From Hydractinia symbiolongicarpus (taxonomy: Eukaryota; Cnidaria; Hydrozoa; Anthoathecata; Hydractiniidae), in contig NC_079875.1 in assembly GCF_029227915.1 (NCBI RefSeq), positions 24,746,001 through 24,810,000 on the forward strand: 64,000 nt of DNA, given 5' to 3'. The notes below the pieces were generated by a model that worked only from the letters and a program-made list of their open reading frames with translations, was not told the origin of the DNA and did not search any database. A program made the position numbers and the translations under genes. Below are positions 11,343-22,097 of this stretch, piece by piece. Within the stretch, counting starts at the first letter, position 1. Each line of letters starts with the position of its first letter.

Positions 11343-14300
11343 ATGGGAAAATCATCCAGAAAGGAAATCAATATTCGGCGTTTGTTAGCACAATGTGAAG
11401 TAATGGCATCTGACTGTCAACACAACGAGTGTAAAATCGACTGGCGACTTGCTAAGGTATCTTTTGTTGTCATTTTTTTTTTTTTTTTTTGAGAGAGTTA
11501 TCTAGAAATTATTGTTTAATGGTATTTTCTCGTCTTAGTATTTAAAACATCTTGATAAAGAAATCGAAGCATTAAAAAAAGATCAAATGAATCCGTGAGT
11601 AGTCCTGATACTTTTGTAGTCTCGTTTTAAATAAATTGTATGTTTCTCATGCAGTCACTGGCTGCATATGTAAAATTTTTTTCGGTAGGGACTCTATTTT
11701 GAATTATCTGATTGGTTGATGCAATATTTTTCAACCAATCACTTGCACACAAGACAGCATATTTTTTTTCGCAAATATTTTAATCTACAAGATGTGTTTT
11801 TTATGCACCTCCTAATATTGCTAAATTGGACGAGTTTGACACAACGATGACACAACGACAACTTAACTTTTTCATTTTTTTTTTCGATTAACATAACAAC
11901 TTTATCGCTTTCGTTTTTTTATTCGTTAATCTGTTTGTCATTTTTTGTGGTATTGGTAAATACTAGACGTAAGATGACATAACAACAACTTTGTCTCTTT
12001 CGTTACTTGTAAGATTTGTCATATAAATACGTGAAGATATTTTTTTTCTCGACTATATTTTCATAGTTACTTTTATTTATAAATATTTATATATATATAA
12101 GATATTTTTTATTTCAGCCCGACGACAGACGTGGTGCGTGATTATGAACGTAAAGTGGAATTTCTAAAAGGTATCGTGAAAGCTGACGAAGTGGTTAGTA
12201 TAAACCTTGATTTAAGAACGGGACTGTTAGAAAGGATAATATATATTGTGATTCTTTTCTGTATAGGATGATCCGTTGGAACGCACTTTATTGTGCCATC
12301 ACTTACTCCCCTCAACAGTTATTAGTGGCGAACAATCTTGCGGATCGCACACTAAAGAACTACATTTGCAGGTCAAAGGAAAACATCAAAAAGAATTGCG
12401 TCAGCAGCTTTTTGGTGAGATTTTGTTTAATACTTTATTTTTGTTGATAAATTTATTTTAAAGGATGTTCAACGACAGCTTGTATGTTTCAGGTGGTGAA
12501 GATGCGCTTCGAAAGAGAAAGTAAGTTGAATTGTTGTTCGTTTCCAGGAACTGTTACTTTGCTCTCGGAGGGCTGTTACACTCCTCATAACTCCTCTATT
12601 TTGAAGTCTCCTCAAAACTCATAAAATATCCTCCAAAAGTAGAAAAAAAGTTTCATCAAATCTTCTCAATTTAGATGGAAAACTACACAGAAATCTACAT
12701 TCTTCTTTCCTGGAATTATCTTGAAAAGTATAAAAATCTCATTTTTTTAAGAAAATAAAAGCATAAAAATTCTTATTAAAAGTGCTCAAACTTTCTCAAA
12801 TTTGATTCTATAAAAAGAGTACCTACCCTGTGTGTTGTTTTTTTAAAGAGTACACGAATCTTCTACTACAAAAGAGTACCTACCCTGTGTGTTGTTTTTT
12901 TAAAGAGTACACGAATCTTCTACTACAAAAGAGTACCTACCCTGTGTGTTGTTTTTTTAAAGAGTACACGAATCTTCTACTACGAAAGAGTACCTACCCT
13001 GTGTGTTGTTTTTTTAAAGAGTACACGAATCTTCTACCACGAAAGATAATATCAGTCACATTATTAAACAACACCACGACATGCAAGAAAAAGTGGCTGA
13101 AGAGATGATCAAAATGGCAATCTCTATGAAGGAAAATTCTCTCGCAGCAAGAGATATCATTCAAACCGATAACCAGGTAGATATTTGAATCAATAGATTT
13201 TTTACACCCAGGATATCCACAAGCATGATATTTTAAGCCATTGTCAATAATTTGGCTTCCACACACTATAATTACAAGATTTGAACACAAAGTCTTTTTT
13301 ATATATTCTTCTGTTCTGTAGAATACGTAGTATCAAAATGTGCAGTATAATTTGTTTTATATATTCTTCTGTTCTGTAGAATACGTAGTATCAAAATGTG
13401 CAGTATAATTTGTTTTATATAATCTTCTGTTCTGTAGAATACGTAGTATCGTAATGTGCAGTATAATTTGTTTTATATATTGTTCTGTTCTGTAGAATAC
13501 TTAGTATCGTAATGTGCAGTATAATTTGTTTTATATAATCTTCTGTTCTGTAGAATACGTAGTATCGCAATGTTCAGTATAGTTTGTTTTATATATTCTT
13601 CTGTTCTGTAGAATACGTAGTTTCGCAATGTTCAGTATAGTTTGTTTTATATATTCTTCTGTTCTGTAGAATACGTAGTATCGCAATGTGCAGTATAGTT
13701 TGTTTTATATATTCTTCTGTTCTGTAGAATACGTAGTATCGTAATGTGCAGTATAATTTGTTTTATATAATCTTCTGTTCTGTAGAATACGTAGTATCGC
13801 AATGTTCAGTATAGTTTGTTTTATATATTCTTCTGTTCTGTAGAATACGTAGTTTCGCAATGTTCAGTATAGTTTGTTTTATATATTCTTCTGTTCTGTA
13901 GAATACGTAGTATCGCAATGTTCAGTATAGTTTGTTTTATATATTCTTCTGTTCTGTAGAATACGTAGTTTCGCAATGTTCAGTATAGTTTGTTTTATAT
14001 ATTCTTCTGTTCTGTAGAATAGGTAGTATCGCAATGTGCAGTATAATTTGTTTTATTTATTCTTCTGTTCTGTTATACAAAACAAATTGATATACATGAG
14101 CTTACTTTGGAAAAGTAAACCAACGTCATTGTTTGACAACACAATACACACCTGCAATATAAAATTTTTCTTTTTTTGTAGGAACTGGAGCGAGCCACCA
14201 AAGTTACAGAGAGCAATTACAAAAAATTGAAAACCGAGAGTGACCGTCTTGAAGAACTGAACAAAAAGACATGTTCATGTACTATTTGGATCATGCTCGC

Positions 14301-14370
14301 TATCGTGTGTGTCGTGTTTATCAATATGATCATATTTATCAAGTTCTTTCCCAAACGGAAAACTTACTGA
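11343..14370 (+). CDS. USE1: vesicle transport protein USE1 (ER Qc-type SNARE)
   Basis: USE1 is a tail-anchored SNARE that acts with syntaxin-18 and SEC20 in Golgi-to-ER retrograde transport. Seven exons join in phase to 255 residues: 11343-11456, 11539-11594, 12118-12193, 12267-12414, 12493-12520, 13020-13176 and 14182-14370. Human USE1 is 259. Conserved blocks are the N-terminal WRLAKYL region, RDYERKVEFLKG, the SNARE helix from KVAEEMIKMA through KLKTESDRLEELNKKT, and a single C-terminal membrane segment (IWIMLAIVCVVFINMIIFI) followed by a short basic tail. AATAAA lies at 14435. The acceptor of exon 6 sits in the last of four 57-bp tandem repeats, and intron 6 contains a 58-bp minisatellite. 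It is flanked closely by HAUS1 and DDX59 on the same strand. Confidence 0.93.
12818..13045 (+). repeat. 57-bp tandem repeat (4 copies) spanning the USE1 exon-6 acceptor
   Basis: Four units with an exact 57-bp period (TAAAG landmarks at 12844, 12901, 12958 and 13015) each contain a T-run, AAAG and the start of the exon sequence (AGTACACGAATCTTCTAC). Only the last copy leads into an open USE1 frame. In the USE1 frame the earlier copies hit TAA within the next unit. Because 57 is divisible by three, a different frame stays open through the array and produces a spurious repetitive ORF. Confidence 0.9.
13296..14075 (+). repeat. 58-bp minisatellite in USE1 intron 6 (about 13 copies)
   Basis: A 58-bp unit containing TTCTGTTCTGTAGAATAC and CAGTATAATTTGTTTTAT repeats about 13 times with few substitutions. 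Every unit carries a pyrimidine tract plus TAG that resembles a splice acceptor. The true acceptor is downstream at 14181. Confidence 0.9.
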
Positions 14371-14434
14371 ATTTTAGTGAGTTGGAAAAGATGTATAATA
14401 CGAATATAGGATATATTAACTTGAATATGTATAT

Positions 14435-14440
14435 AATAAA
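14435..14440 (+). promoter_or_regulatory. USE1 polyadenylation signal
   Basis: AATAAA lies 65 bp after the USE1 stop and is the only canonical hexamer before the DDX59 start region. Confidence 0.5.
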
Positions 14441-14703
14441 ATCTGAAATACTTATTTATTTCGTTGTCGATTAAATTTATGTTTGAGTTTTGATGAACGT
14501 TTTTGGAGTGCAGTCACGATGTTAAGCAACTTTCTTGAGGGTTGGGGTACAAAAAAACATGGACCCTGGTCAGTAAAATGCTTCTTTCACATGTCAAACC
14601 TGAAAAATAAATAGCTGCCAAATGGAACACTACTGCGTCAAAAAAAGGTTTAATTTTGTTGTTGTTTTTTAGGAAAGTAGAATGATAAAAGAATGAGAAG
14701 TTA

Positions 14704-17012
14704 ATGTCGAAAAGGACGTTCAATCAATCACTTCCATTTCTACCAAGAAGTTTGCTGCAGAAAAACCCAGCAAGAGGTATGATTTAGTTTTGTGTGCCAA
14801 GCGAAGTGGAAGATTATTTCATCTTACGCTTAAGTTTAACAACTAGATGTAAAAGTAAAGAAGTTATCAAGAACAGAAGATGCAGTGGTCCGTGATGACA
14901 AAGTGAAGCAAACAAGCAGAGAACAACGATGGCCTTCTTATGACGAACCTGTGTGCGTTGTTTGTGGCAAGTATGGCGAGTACATCTGCGATGAAACCGA
15001 TGAAGATATTTGTAGTGTGCAGTGCAAGAAAACCCATCTAGATGAACAGCAGCAGGAGAAAGTTAGCGAGTCAACCGACATCTGTGTAAACGAGACATTT
15101 GATTGTTACTATGAACGACAAACTAAGTATATGCCTCATCAAGGTTTGTTGCATATCACAGAGGATAAAGCTGCGATGTTTAGAAAGAAAATGAATATTT
15201 TTGTGAAAGGAAAAAATATTTCAAAATTGGCGACGACTTTCCATCATTTTAATTTTCCAGACCAGCTTCTCCATAACCTTACGGAGAATAAGTATGCGGT
15301 ACCAAGCGCAGTCCAAATGCAAGTCATTCCACTTGTTCTCGAGAGCAGGGATGTGTTGGTGAGCGCAGCAACAAGTAGCGGTAAATCAGCAGCTTTCTTG
15401 CTCCCTATCATTCATCGTGTACACGCATGCACTGGTTAGCTTTTTTTAGTTTTTATTTACATTTTTTTAACTCAGTCGGTTTTTGTCAATCTTTCTCTCC
15501 TTTGTTTTTTTTACTAGGAGGACTTAAAGTTTCCCACGACTTCTGTAAATACCCAGTGGCTTTGGTATTAGCACCCACACGTGAATTGTGTATGCAGCTG
15601 GAGGAACAAGCAAAAGTTTTTTGTAGATCTTTACCAAACATGAAAACGGCACTGCTTGTCGGCGGCTGTCCACTTGCACAACAACTTCACAGGTACGACA
15701 ATCCAGCCTCCTTTCATCTCGAATAAACGCTCCTCGATTAAGTGCACCTGTCAATTAAAGATAGCTTTTGAAATTACTTAACCAAATATTTCATGTAGTT
15801 TGTGATTTTCGTGAAATTATTTTCCAGGTTGAGACACAACGTGCAACTGGTGATCGGTACACCAGGCCGAATAAACGATATTCTGGCTCATCATAATTTG
15901 AATTTACAACACGTAAAAATGGTCGTCCTCGATGAAGTTGATGTAATGCTAAACATGGGATTCCACAACCAGGTAGCCTTGAATAGGAGATTCGTTTATT
16001 AAGAAGTGAGAAGCAAAGAACAGCATATAAATATATTTCTTTTGTAGATTTTATCGATACTTGAGTTGCTACCTACTAAACCACAACATCTTTTTTTTTC
16101 CGCCACTATTCCACCCACGATCGAGGCGCTGGCGGGAAAACTAATGCACGACGTTGTCCATGTGCGCGTGGGACCTTCAGGCGTGCCTACTGCACATGTC
16201 AAGCAGCTCGTTCTCTGGGTAGAAGAAGCTTCGAAAAAGAAGAAGTTGTTTTCTATTCTGACAGATCGAAAACATTTTCTTCCTCCTGCAGTGGTCTTCG
16301 TGAATTCTAAAATAGGCGCTGACATGTTGTGTGAAGCTGTTTCCAAGGTAACTGCTGCTGCTTCTGCCACATCTTTGTTTTGATACAACAAAAGGGAGAT
16401 AGCGAGTTTGCTGTAATTTTATCTCTTATCTTTTGTTTTTATCTTAGAAATTTCGTTTGAGCTGCGATAGCATACATTCAGATAAGACACAAGACATGCG
16501 CACAGACATATTACAACAATTTCTCGCCGGTGCACACGACTTGCTTGTATCAACAAACGTCATGGGTAGAGGTTTGGATCTAGTGAATGTGAGACAGGTA
16601 CGTAATAGTCTGTTTTATGGCTGTGGCCGGATGATTGCATTGTACATAAAAAATGTCATTATTGCTATTCTAGGGATTAAATTCATTATTTCTTTTTTAT
16701 ATTCTGATACCTCTGCAGGTTATTTTGTTTGACATGCCGAAATCTATTGAAGAATACGTACACCAAGTTGGTCGAGCAGGCAGATATGATGACAAAGGTT
16801 TTTCAATAGCTTTCATTAACAACACGAGCAAACGTTTGTTCGTTGACTTGAAAAACTTGTTTGATTTTACAAGTAATAAACTGCCCGACGAACTACTGCA
16901 CTCTCCTTATCTCAAAGATGATGGCAGGAAAAAGAAGGTTGTGCAGTCTCAAGGAAAGGAAAGAGATATTAACACACAAAATTTATTCGAAATATTGACG
17001 AAAAAGCGATGA
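14704..17012 (+). CDS. DDX59: DDX59-like RNA helicase with zf-HIT domain
   Basis: This is a probable ATP-dependent RNA helicase. Exons are a tentative 14704-14775, then 14847-15434, 15518-15692, 15828-15972, 16048-16347, 16448-16597 and 16719-17012, giving about 575 residues. The first exon reads FLPRSLLQK, like the human DDX59 N terminus, but its end phase does not fit the acceptor before 14847, so that junction is unsure. A HIT-type zinc finger ([12 protein letters not shown]...CSVQC) precedes the helicase core: motif I SSGKS, Ia APTREL, Ib [26 protein letters not shown]. Motif II reads DEVD instead of DEAD, and motif I has SSGKS where human DDX59 has GSGKT. The C-terminal segment LLHSPYLKD also matches the family. 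AATAAA is at 17154. Confidence 0.92.
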
Positions 17013-17153
17013 AAGAAAACTGTGTGCGCTTTTCATCCTGTCTACAGAGGATTAAGGAATAGGCAGTCCCACACAAATCCACTATAATTCATTGTTGATG
17101 TGCAGAGTACTTTAAATATTCGCCAGTATCAAGCATGTTTTTGTGTCGAAACA

Positions 17154-17159
17154 AATAAA
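17154..17159 (+). promoter_or_regulatory. DDX59 polyadenylation signal
   Basis: AATAAA lies about 140 bp after the DDX59 stop codon. Confidence 0.5.
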
Positions 17160-17978
17160 ACACTTCTTAAAAAATCGAGTCGTTTTTATCTTCTAAGAGT
17201 AAGACCTAATTTTTTTCCTCAGTTCTAGTTCGCAAGTTTTTCTTTTTAAGTGTCGCAAAAAGGAAAGTTGAGTTACAATTTTTTTTTTTCATCGTCCCTA
17301 ATCCTTGATTGACGTTTCACAATCGCGCGCATTGTTATCTCTACTTAGTGGTATTTAGGGATGGATTGTAGAGACATTAATTCGTAAGGCTGTCTTATTT
17401 AATAGATTGTTTGTGAAAGCAGTCTAGTAATCCGACCTGATCTTTTCTGCCAACGTTACCAAATCTTTCTCTACGATCTGAAAGGAAACTTTTCCCTGAC
17501 AACATATATCAGAGAAAATCTCTTTGTTGAGGTAAATCAAAAGCAACTAACATTTTCCGATCGTATTTTTTATTTATCTATGACACAACTTTATGTGAAA
17601 CACACCAAAGAAACGGTATTTTTTGTTTTATTTTCAAATTGCAAAGTTGATCGTTTGAACGAAAATTTTGTCGAAAAAATTATTTTTGTGCGTTGTGAGC
17701 TCCTACGCAGTGACACCATTATTTACTTGTTAGTTGTATAGTAATTTCAATCTTTAGATGTATAAAAGAGGAAGGACCTTTAAACACATTCAAAGCATTG
17801 TTCAATATGAATAAATTCCTTCAAGCTCTCCTTGTGCGCATTTATCTCTGCAGCTATTTTGTTTTTATTGTGTATTTTTATTCTCCAAGGAGGAGTGACG
17901 GCTTTGTAGGAGCGTGTATAAAACATGTACCAACACAGTCGTTGTAAAATGTCCATTTTAGTTTTGTGCGCATACGTT
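17160..17978 (+). promoter_or_regulatory. intergenic region and promoter of first cysteine-rich gene
   Basis: A TATAAAAG box at 17761-17768 is followed by a small upstream ORF (17807-17947, 46 codons). Its start is hydrophobic (MNKFLQALLVRIYLCSYFVF), like a signal peptide. Two further ATGs (17925, 17949) are in frame with the main gene. The rest is AT-rich with no recognisable gene. Confidence 0.45.
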
Positions 17979-19466
17979 ATGAAGATAGTTCGTACCGGCG
18001 TATTGATCAGTTTGGTGCTTCAAGTGGAGGCTGTATTCAACAATTTTGTACAATTGAAATGTCCCGCAGATTGTTCAAGAATGTTGTGTGGCAAATTAAA
18101 AATCTTAAAATCGCTCTGTCGTGCTGCTGGTACAGTGTACGATACATGCGGCTGTTGTCAAGTATGCGCCAAAGCGGCTGACGAAAACTGTGGCGGCCAA
18201 GAAGGAATTTATGGTAAATGTGGCCGTGGACTTTACTGTTTTCTACCAAATCACAGAATTCAAGATATGGGACGTTGTCGGCGTAAGTGTATTGGGCGTA
18301 TCCTTAGTGTAGTCGTTCCCCTCCTCCTAAATAAAATGGGCTGTGTTCTCTTTTCACGTTTTTGAAAGCATTTTGTTCTCATGTGCTAACAAGTTAATAG
18401 GTGTTAATTGGCGCTACTTATAACACGTCTCCGCTAATTAAGTTGAATGATTTATGATTGCCACGAAAGAAAATAATTCTCGTTAAACCAGTGACGACAA
18501 TAACATGCTTTTGTACTCATTAAAAAATTATTCTTGGCTTCCTTCCTAATGTATCCTCGTAGTTCAAAATCTATTCCTGAATGAAACGACTTTTGACATT
18601 CTCGGCATTATTTTAACTCATTTCTTTTTTTAGCTATTCCGAAGCGGCCACCATCACAAAGCTTTACTCTACAAATCGAAAATTCTGTGGAAGTCAAGTG
18701 TAAACCTCGTTGTTCTCAAGACTTTTGTTCAAAATGGCCTGATGCTGTTTGCTCGGCAACGTAGGTGGAAGGGTGTGTTGTTTTTATGTGGGTTTTTTCA
18801 CAGTCCGATGATGAAACGTCAGATTTTTAGCGGGTTATGTTGTTTTAGGGATAATGTGGTGATCCGAAGAACATGTCAGCAACCCTGTCAGCACACAGTG
18901 TGTCAAGCATGTTATTTTAAAACAAAACGTGAACCACCTTGTCCTAAATGTGCCACCGATGACTTTGGGTGTATGAAAAGGTTTTCTAAATGTGTACGCA
19001 AAGATGCTTGCACACGGCACAAGTACCCGTGTGAACCCCATCAGAAGGTAATAAAGCAGCCTGCATTTAGGTTAAACCTAGTGTGATCTGTACTTAACTT
19101 TAACCTTTTGTGAACCCCATCAGAAGGTATTAAAGAATCCTGCTCTTCAGTTAAACCCATTGTAAACTGTACTTAACTTTAACCTAGTGTGAACCTTACT
19201 AAAAGGTAATAAAGAACCCTGTACTCAATTTTAACTTAATGTTAACTGTACTTAACCTCACCTAGTGTGAATGGTATTAAAAGGTAATAAAGAACCCTGT
19301 GCTCAATTTTAACCTAGTGTAAACTGTACTTAACCTTACCTAGTGTTAATGTTATTAAAAGGTAATGAAGAACCCTGTACTTATTTTTTATTCGTGTTGA
19401 TAAAATTATTTTTAGAGGAAAAGTGATGGTAGATTCGTGTGTAAAGTACCAGCTTGTTTGACATAA
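17979..19466 (+). CDS. secreted cysteine-rich protein A (IGFBP-like N-terminal module)
   Basis: Exons 17979-18282, 18634-18760, 18849-19047 and 19416-19466 give 226 residues. The start MKIVRTGVLISL is chosen because it gives a signal peptide of the same length as the neighbouring paralogue; in-frame ATGs at 17925 and 17949 remain possible. After the signal peptide comes a module with CPADCSRMLC, YDTCGCCQVCAK, CGGQEGIYGKC and YC, the pattern of the IGFBP N-terminal domain. A second cysteine-rich half follows: KCKPRCSQDFC, then CQQPCQHTVCQACYFKTKR, CPKCATDDF, CMKRF and a VCKVPAC end. The second half matches no family I recognise. Function is unknown; an extracellular binding or defence role is only inference. 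Confidence 0.85.
19031..19380 (+). repeat. 78-79-bp tandem repeat (5 units) starting at the exon-3 donor of gene A
   Basis: Units begin near 19031, 19110, 19189, 19267 and 19345. The first includes the end of exon 3 (GAACCCCATCAGAAG) and its donor. The second copies the exon end exactly and has a donor-like GTATTAAAG, and later copies diverge. The array fills most of the last intron. Confidence 0.85.
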
Positions 19467-20682
19467 AGTTCGCGAGAAGATATTAGTAAATTAGAAGAAG
19501 TATTTATTTTATTTAACTAAGTTATTTTAGCTATGTAATTACAAATATATATTAACAATAGCGATTATTTAATTCAATTTGTCATCTGTCCTTAGAGATT
19601 CCAATGCTCCTTCCGTTTCATGAGTCACTTGACAAAAACTGTACAACACAAACGTACAAAATATTGCGACCGGTTGAGACGTGGTTGCACTAACCACGAT
19701 ATATATTTTTGTTTTTACAAATGCGTAGTATAAGTATGGATTAGTATAAGCTGTTTATATGTGTTTACGATTTTTTCCGTCACAGCTGTTTCTTTCCTTT
19801 TTGTCAACAAAAGATATGCGTTGTTTAGTTTTCGTTGTCTAAAACTATTCCAAAAGGCTGGCAAATAAATGCGTAACGTTCTCAAAATAACACTGAATAC
19901 GGTGGTCGCTAAATCATTCAACTGATTACATTTGCGCGTACTTTTGTCTCTTCTGAACTTTTCCGAGCGATGCTATTACTGATTCTAAGGTGTTTTTAAT
20001 TCTTCGTGTTAACGAGCTTCTTCTGCGTTTGTGGTGAGACTGCGAGTTATGTCGCCGACAGCTGATAGCAAACAAGTCATCAAATAACATTCTTAATCAA
20101 CTTAAATAGTTCCGCCTAAATGTCGTTACCTAGAATTGAATGCCCTAACAATATCATTGTGCAACACCATTTGCGTAGTAGCTATTTTTAAGAAGTGATG
20201 AAGGTCTGAGTATGAAGTTGCACTGATGTATGCAAAATACGTTACGGTGAAATGGAATGAAAAGGCTTTTGTTTTTTAACAATGTTTCTTTGTTAGAGGA
20301 AGGAAGTGGACGTTTGTGTCTGTGCACTTTAAACGCACAGAATTTTTTTATGTAATAAGGTGGTGTTAGCGCGCCTGTAAACGACGAGATGTTTGTGTGG
20401 GATGCAGTTTGGTCAGTGTATCGTTGGTAACAAAACAAACGGAACGGCTAGAAATAAACGCAATGTGCTAATTACGCCCTCCTTGTTTAGGTGCGGTATT
20501 ATAGCGGATATTATAAATACGTATACTAATTACAACGGCTAACTTTTATCACACATTGTATTGGAACACTTTATGATCATATTACATCAGAATGTTTGCG
20601 TCGTTGAAAAGACATTATGATCAAGCGAGCGTGACGACTTATTGACATATAAACCGCATGAAGAAAGATACAATCAGTCAAA
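19467..20682 (+). other. intergenic region between the cysteine-rich paralogues
   Basis: No coding sequence is recognised. It holds the 3' end of gene A and the promoter of gene B, with a TATAAAT box at 20512-20518, about 165 bp upstream of the B start codon. A second TATAAA at 20648 is probably too close to the ATG. Confidence 0.5.
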
Positions 20683-21601
20683 ATGAACAGTTTAAGCGTG
20701 AATGTGCTAATCGCTTTAAATCTTCTCATCTTCGTCCAAGCATCTATCAACTCTGTTCTCAAATGTCCTGATGATTGTTCACGACTGATGTGCATGAAAG
20801 GAAGACACTTGAAGAAAATTTGTAAAAATGGAATTGTATATGAAGCTTGTGGTTGTTGTCGCACATGTGCGAAAGGTGAAGGCGACATTTGCGGCGGTCC
20901 AATGGATATGTATGGCAAGTGTGGAGAACGTTTGATGTGTTATCCTCCGAAAGTGAAACCGGGAGACCTTGGCACTTGTCAACGTAAGTTTATTAACCCT
21001 CCACCCCCTCCTCCCTCATCCCATTAAAAAATCTCGCTTATTCTAATACTTTTTTCGTTTCTAGCGATCCCAAACAAACCGCCGCAGTCACGTGAAAAGA
21101 ATGGCAAGACGAAAGTATACGAGAAAAAATGTCATCCGAAATGTACTTTCGAATTCTGTTCAAAATGGCCAAATTCTATTTGCTCTGCTTTGTAAGTTCA
21201 CTTTTTTGTCGTGAAGTAAAAAAAAAAAAAAAACCGAATAACTTCGGGAGAGGTATTGTAAGTTTAATCTTCTTAGGGACAACGCAGTGATCGATCGCAG
21301 TTGTCAACGCAAGTGTCAACATACACACTGTCAAGCGTGTTATTTTAAAACAAAGAGAGAATCGCCCTGCCCCAGGTGTGCAACAGATGACTTCGAATGT
21401 ATGAAAACGTTTGCGAGCTGCATCCGTCATGAGACATGCACTAAACATAAATACCCTTGTGAAGCCAAACAAAAGGTACTAATCTTTTTGTTCTTCTTAT
21501 TTTTATCCAGTGCAAAATAATATATATATATATTGTACAATTTCTTTCAGAGAAAGATCGATGGCAAGTTTATATGCAAAGTAGCTCCCTGTACAAAATA
21601 G
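20683..21601 (+). CDS. secreted cysteine-rich protein B (paralogue of A)
   Basis: Exons 20683-20983, 21065-21191, 21277-21475 and 21551-21601 give 225 residues. Exons 2, 3 and 4 have the same lengths (127, 199, 51) as in gene A, and all introns fall at equivalent sites, so the two arose by tandem duplication. A signal peptide (MNSLSVNVLIALNLLIFVQA) precedes the IGFBP-like module (CPDDCSRLMC, YEACGCCRTCAK, CGGPMDMYGKC). The second half has the same cysteine spacing as A, including CQRKCQHTHCQACYFKTKRE and CPRCATDDFEC. Introns are shorter than in A and lack the tandem array. The protein is probably extracellular; its role is unknown. Confidence 0.88.
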
Positions 21602-22097
21602 TGTCAAAAATATTTCAGTATATATAATAGTGGAATGTAGATATATTTATTTTAAAAGTATTTAGTTCAAATCAAAAGTCCTTTTTTATGCACATGAACC
21701 AATTTGGCGACCGATTTATAAATGTAGACCTTTTTTTATAAGAAACATATTTTGAGATTAGCCTAAATTCACAACCTTAGGTAAAACTCCAAAATGTCCT
21801 TCGATAGATCTGTCAACCGATCAGTGTATTTACAATTTTTTCAATATTTTTTTAAGTTGGAAGTTGAAATACAATTTCAGCTGCGAGTGATGAAATATTG
21901 TGTTTCTTATAAAAAAAAGACGTGAGTGAAGAAATAACATAATGTGGGAAAACTTTTACTGAGTTTGAAGCGAGTTTTGCATTTTTTCACATGGAGTATA
22001 AAGATGCTACTTGAAAGACAAGTGATTTCATCAACTTAAAATGACAACAACAACAACAAAAAGTTTTTTCACTGTCATGTTGCACCTTGAGAACAAT
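21602..22097. other. convergent intergenic spacer
   Basis: This is the 3' flank shared by cysteine-rich gene B (plus) and the OTUD7-like gene (minus). It is AT-rich and I see no further feature. Confidence 0.5.

Noticed and set aside
12830-13108. Repetitive ORF (CCFFKEYTNLL... repeated) as a coding repeat protein
   Set aside because: It is a by-product of the 57-bp tandem repeat, whose period is a multiple of three, and it lies across the USE1 acceptor in a different frame.
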